From Clostridiales bacterium (GTDB lineage: Bacteria; Bacillota; Clostridia; Oscillospirales; Ruminococcaceae): a DNA stretch of 6,671 nucleotides. The notes beneath the pieces were generated by a model. It made no database searches. It was given only the letters and a program-made list of their open reading frames with translations, and was not told the origin of the DNA. This document shows, piece by piece, positions 5,580 through 6,671 of this stretch; the stretch's first letter is position 1; the number at the start of each line of letters is the position of its first letter. The stretch is from contig JAQXIB010000142.1 in NCBI GenBank assembly GCA_029007575.1, forward strand, positions 1 through 6,671. Reading direction: 5' to 3'. The position numbers and the translations under genes are program-made.

Positions 5580-6628
5580 AAATGACCTTTCGTTGGTACG
5601 GGGACAACGATCCTGTTACCTTAGATAAAATACGGCAGATTCCGAAAATGAGCGGAATCGTTTCAGCCGTTTACGATGTCGCTCCGGGCGGCATCTGGAG
5701 CGAAGAAAGCATTGCGGCGCTGAAAGAAAAGGCAAACCGCAACGGCTTGGAATTCGAAGTAGTGGAAAGCGTACCGGTGCCTGAGGAAATCAAACTCGGA
5801 AGTGACAAGGCTCCCGCCCTCATTGACAATTACTGCGAAAATATCCGACGTTTGGGTAAGGCGGGTGTGAAATGCGTTTGCTACAACTTTATGCCGGTAT
5901 TTGACTGGCTTCGCAGTGAATTGGAGCATCCGCAGGCAGACGGCGCTAACGCGCTTGCTTACGATGAAGAAACGGTGCTGTCGATGAATCCGCTGACCAG
6001 TGAGTTTTCTTTGCCTGGATGGGATGAAAGCTATACCAAGGAGCAACTCAAAAATCTGCTTGCCCGCTATGAAAGCATTTCCGAAGAACGCCTATGGGAA
6101 AATCTCAGCGTGTTTTTACAGGCAGTGATCCCGGTGGCGGAAGAATCCGGCATCAAAATGGCGATCCATCCCGATGATCCGCCGTGGGGACTGTTCGGTC
6201 TGCCCCGCATTATCACCAACGAAGCGAACTTAGAACGCTTTTTAAAGATCGTTGACAGCCCGGCAAACGGCTTGACCTTCTGTACCGGTTCCTTAGGAGC
6301 CTCCTCGGAGAATGATCTGGTGCGGATGGCAGGGCGGTTTGCCAAACGAATCTACTTTGCACATCTGCGCAACATCCTGCGAACGGGACCACGCCGCTTT
6401 GAAGAAGTCGGACATCCCACCGAATGCGGTTCTCTTGATATGTACGGTATCGTCAAAGCCCTCACAGACAACGGTTTTGACGGTTATGTCCGCCCCGATC
6501 ACGGCAGAATGATTTGGGGAGAAACCGGACGATACGGCTACGGCTTATATGACCGCGCACTCGGTGCCGCTTATCTGAACGGATTGTTCGAGGCAGTAGA
6601 AAAAGACGCAAATTGCCAAAAAGGATAA
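5576..6628 (+). CDS. uxuA: Mannonate dehydratase (EC 4.2.1.8)
   Basis: UxuA removes water from D-mannonate to give 2-keto-3-deoxy-D-gluconate, a metal-dependent (Fe/Mn) cytoplasmic reaction of the glucuronate branch. The 350-residue protein starts MKMTFRWYG, the normal N-terminus, and has the length of Gram-positive forms (the enterobacterial enzyme is nearer 394). Conserved xylose-isomerase-like TIM barrel segments are VYDVAPGGIW, VVESVPVPEEIK, YNFMPVFDW at 103-111, AIHPDDPPWGLFGLPRI with H198, FCTGSLGA at 235-242, HLRNI from H263, HPTECGSLDM and RPDHGR at 306-311 with D308 and H309. The ATG overlaps the uxaC stop by 4 bp. AAAGGA at 5559-5564 gives an SD about 11 nt upstream. Translational coupling with uxaC is likely. 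No damage is visible. Confidence 0.97.
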   Translation: MKMTFRWYGDNDPVTLDKIRQIPKMSGIVSAVYDVAPGGIWSEESIAALKEKANRNGLEFEVVESVPVPEEIKLGSDKAPALIDNYCENIRRLGKAGVKCVCYNFMPVFDWLRSELEHPQADGANALAYDEETVLSMNPLTSEFSLPGWDESYTKEQLKNLLARYESISEERLWENLSVFLQAVIPVAEESGIKMAIHPDDPPWGLFGLPRIITNEANLERFLKIVDSPANGLTFCTGSLGASSENDLVRMAGRFAKRIYFAHLRNILRTGPRRFEEVGHPTECGSLDMYGIVKALTDNGFDGYVRPDHGRMIWGETGRYGYGLYDRALGAAYLNGLFEAVEKDANCQKG

Positions 6629-6637
6629 GGGAAAGGA

Positions 6638-6671
6638 ATGATCATATCCATGAATCAAACAGTGGTAATCA
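6638..6671 (+). CDS. Start of a third operon gene, cut by the window edge
   Basis: An open frame begins nine bases after the uxuA stop and runs off the window, reading MIISMNQTVVI. There are two in-frame starts, 6638 and 6650. AAGGG at 6627-6631 sits 6 nt before the first, and AAAGGA at 6632-6637 sits 12 nt before the second. The hydrophobic VVI so close to the start would suit the first beta strand of a Rossmann fold. The missing pathway step between UxaC and UxuA is reduction of fructuronate to mannonate, done in many Bacillota by a short-chain-dehydrogenase-type UxuB. That identity is inferred from context; too little protein is present to recognise it. Confidence 0.6.
   Translation, partial: MIISMNQTVVI

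Overview
The window looks like a chromosomal carbohydrate-utilisation region from a low-to-moderate GC Bacillota, probably a Clostridia-type gut or anaerobic bacterium. The reasons are strong AGGAGG-type ribosome binding sites, sigma-A-like promoters with perfect TATAAT boxes, GTG and TTG starts, two AraC-type sugar regulators, and the Gram-positive form of the uxaC-uxuA gene order. This placement is inferred from style and gene content; I could not run a database search.

Layout, left to right. Bases 1-89 hold a possible last few codons of an upstream gene and a strong bidirectional terminator. A cupin/AraC regulator (90-968, minus) is divergent from a DUF2961/GH172-type glycoside hydrolase gene (plus, best start GTG 1111, end 2970). 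The 142 bp between them contains a well-formed promoter for the hydrolase and a two-copy direct repeat with 21 bp phasing that overlaps the -35 box. Bases 2971-3157 hold an 85 nt extended hairpin and a second small hairpin terminator. A second cupin/AraC regulator (3158-3985, minus) follows, divergent from uxaC (best start TTG 4206, end 5579). The 220 bp between these two contains back-to-back promoters and three copies of an ATTTGCAAT-like repeat. uxaC overlaps uxuA (5576-6628), and a third operon gene begins at about 6638-6650 and runs off the window.

How the genes work together. There appear to be two regulator-plus-enzyme modules, each with a divergent AraC-family regulator. Module 1 pairs a regulator with a cytoplasmic GH172-like enzyme, a family known for alpha-D-fructofuranosidase, difructose-dianhydride and D-arabinofuranosidase activities. 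Module 2 is hexuronate catabolism: UxaC isomerises glucuronate to fructuronate (and galacturonate to tagaturonate), and UxuA dehydrates mannonate to 2-keto-3-deoxygluconate. The reductase that links them would be expected in the truncated downstream gene. The two modules share a style (divergent AraC regulator, repeats 21 bp apart over the -35 box, non-ATG start behind a strong SD) but have separate promoters and terminators. I see no CRISPR array, mobile element, tRNA or rRNA, and no clearly novel system. The most unusual items are the divergent GH172-type protein, the paired operator architecture and the extended intergenic hairpin.
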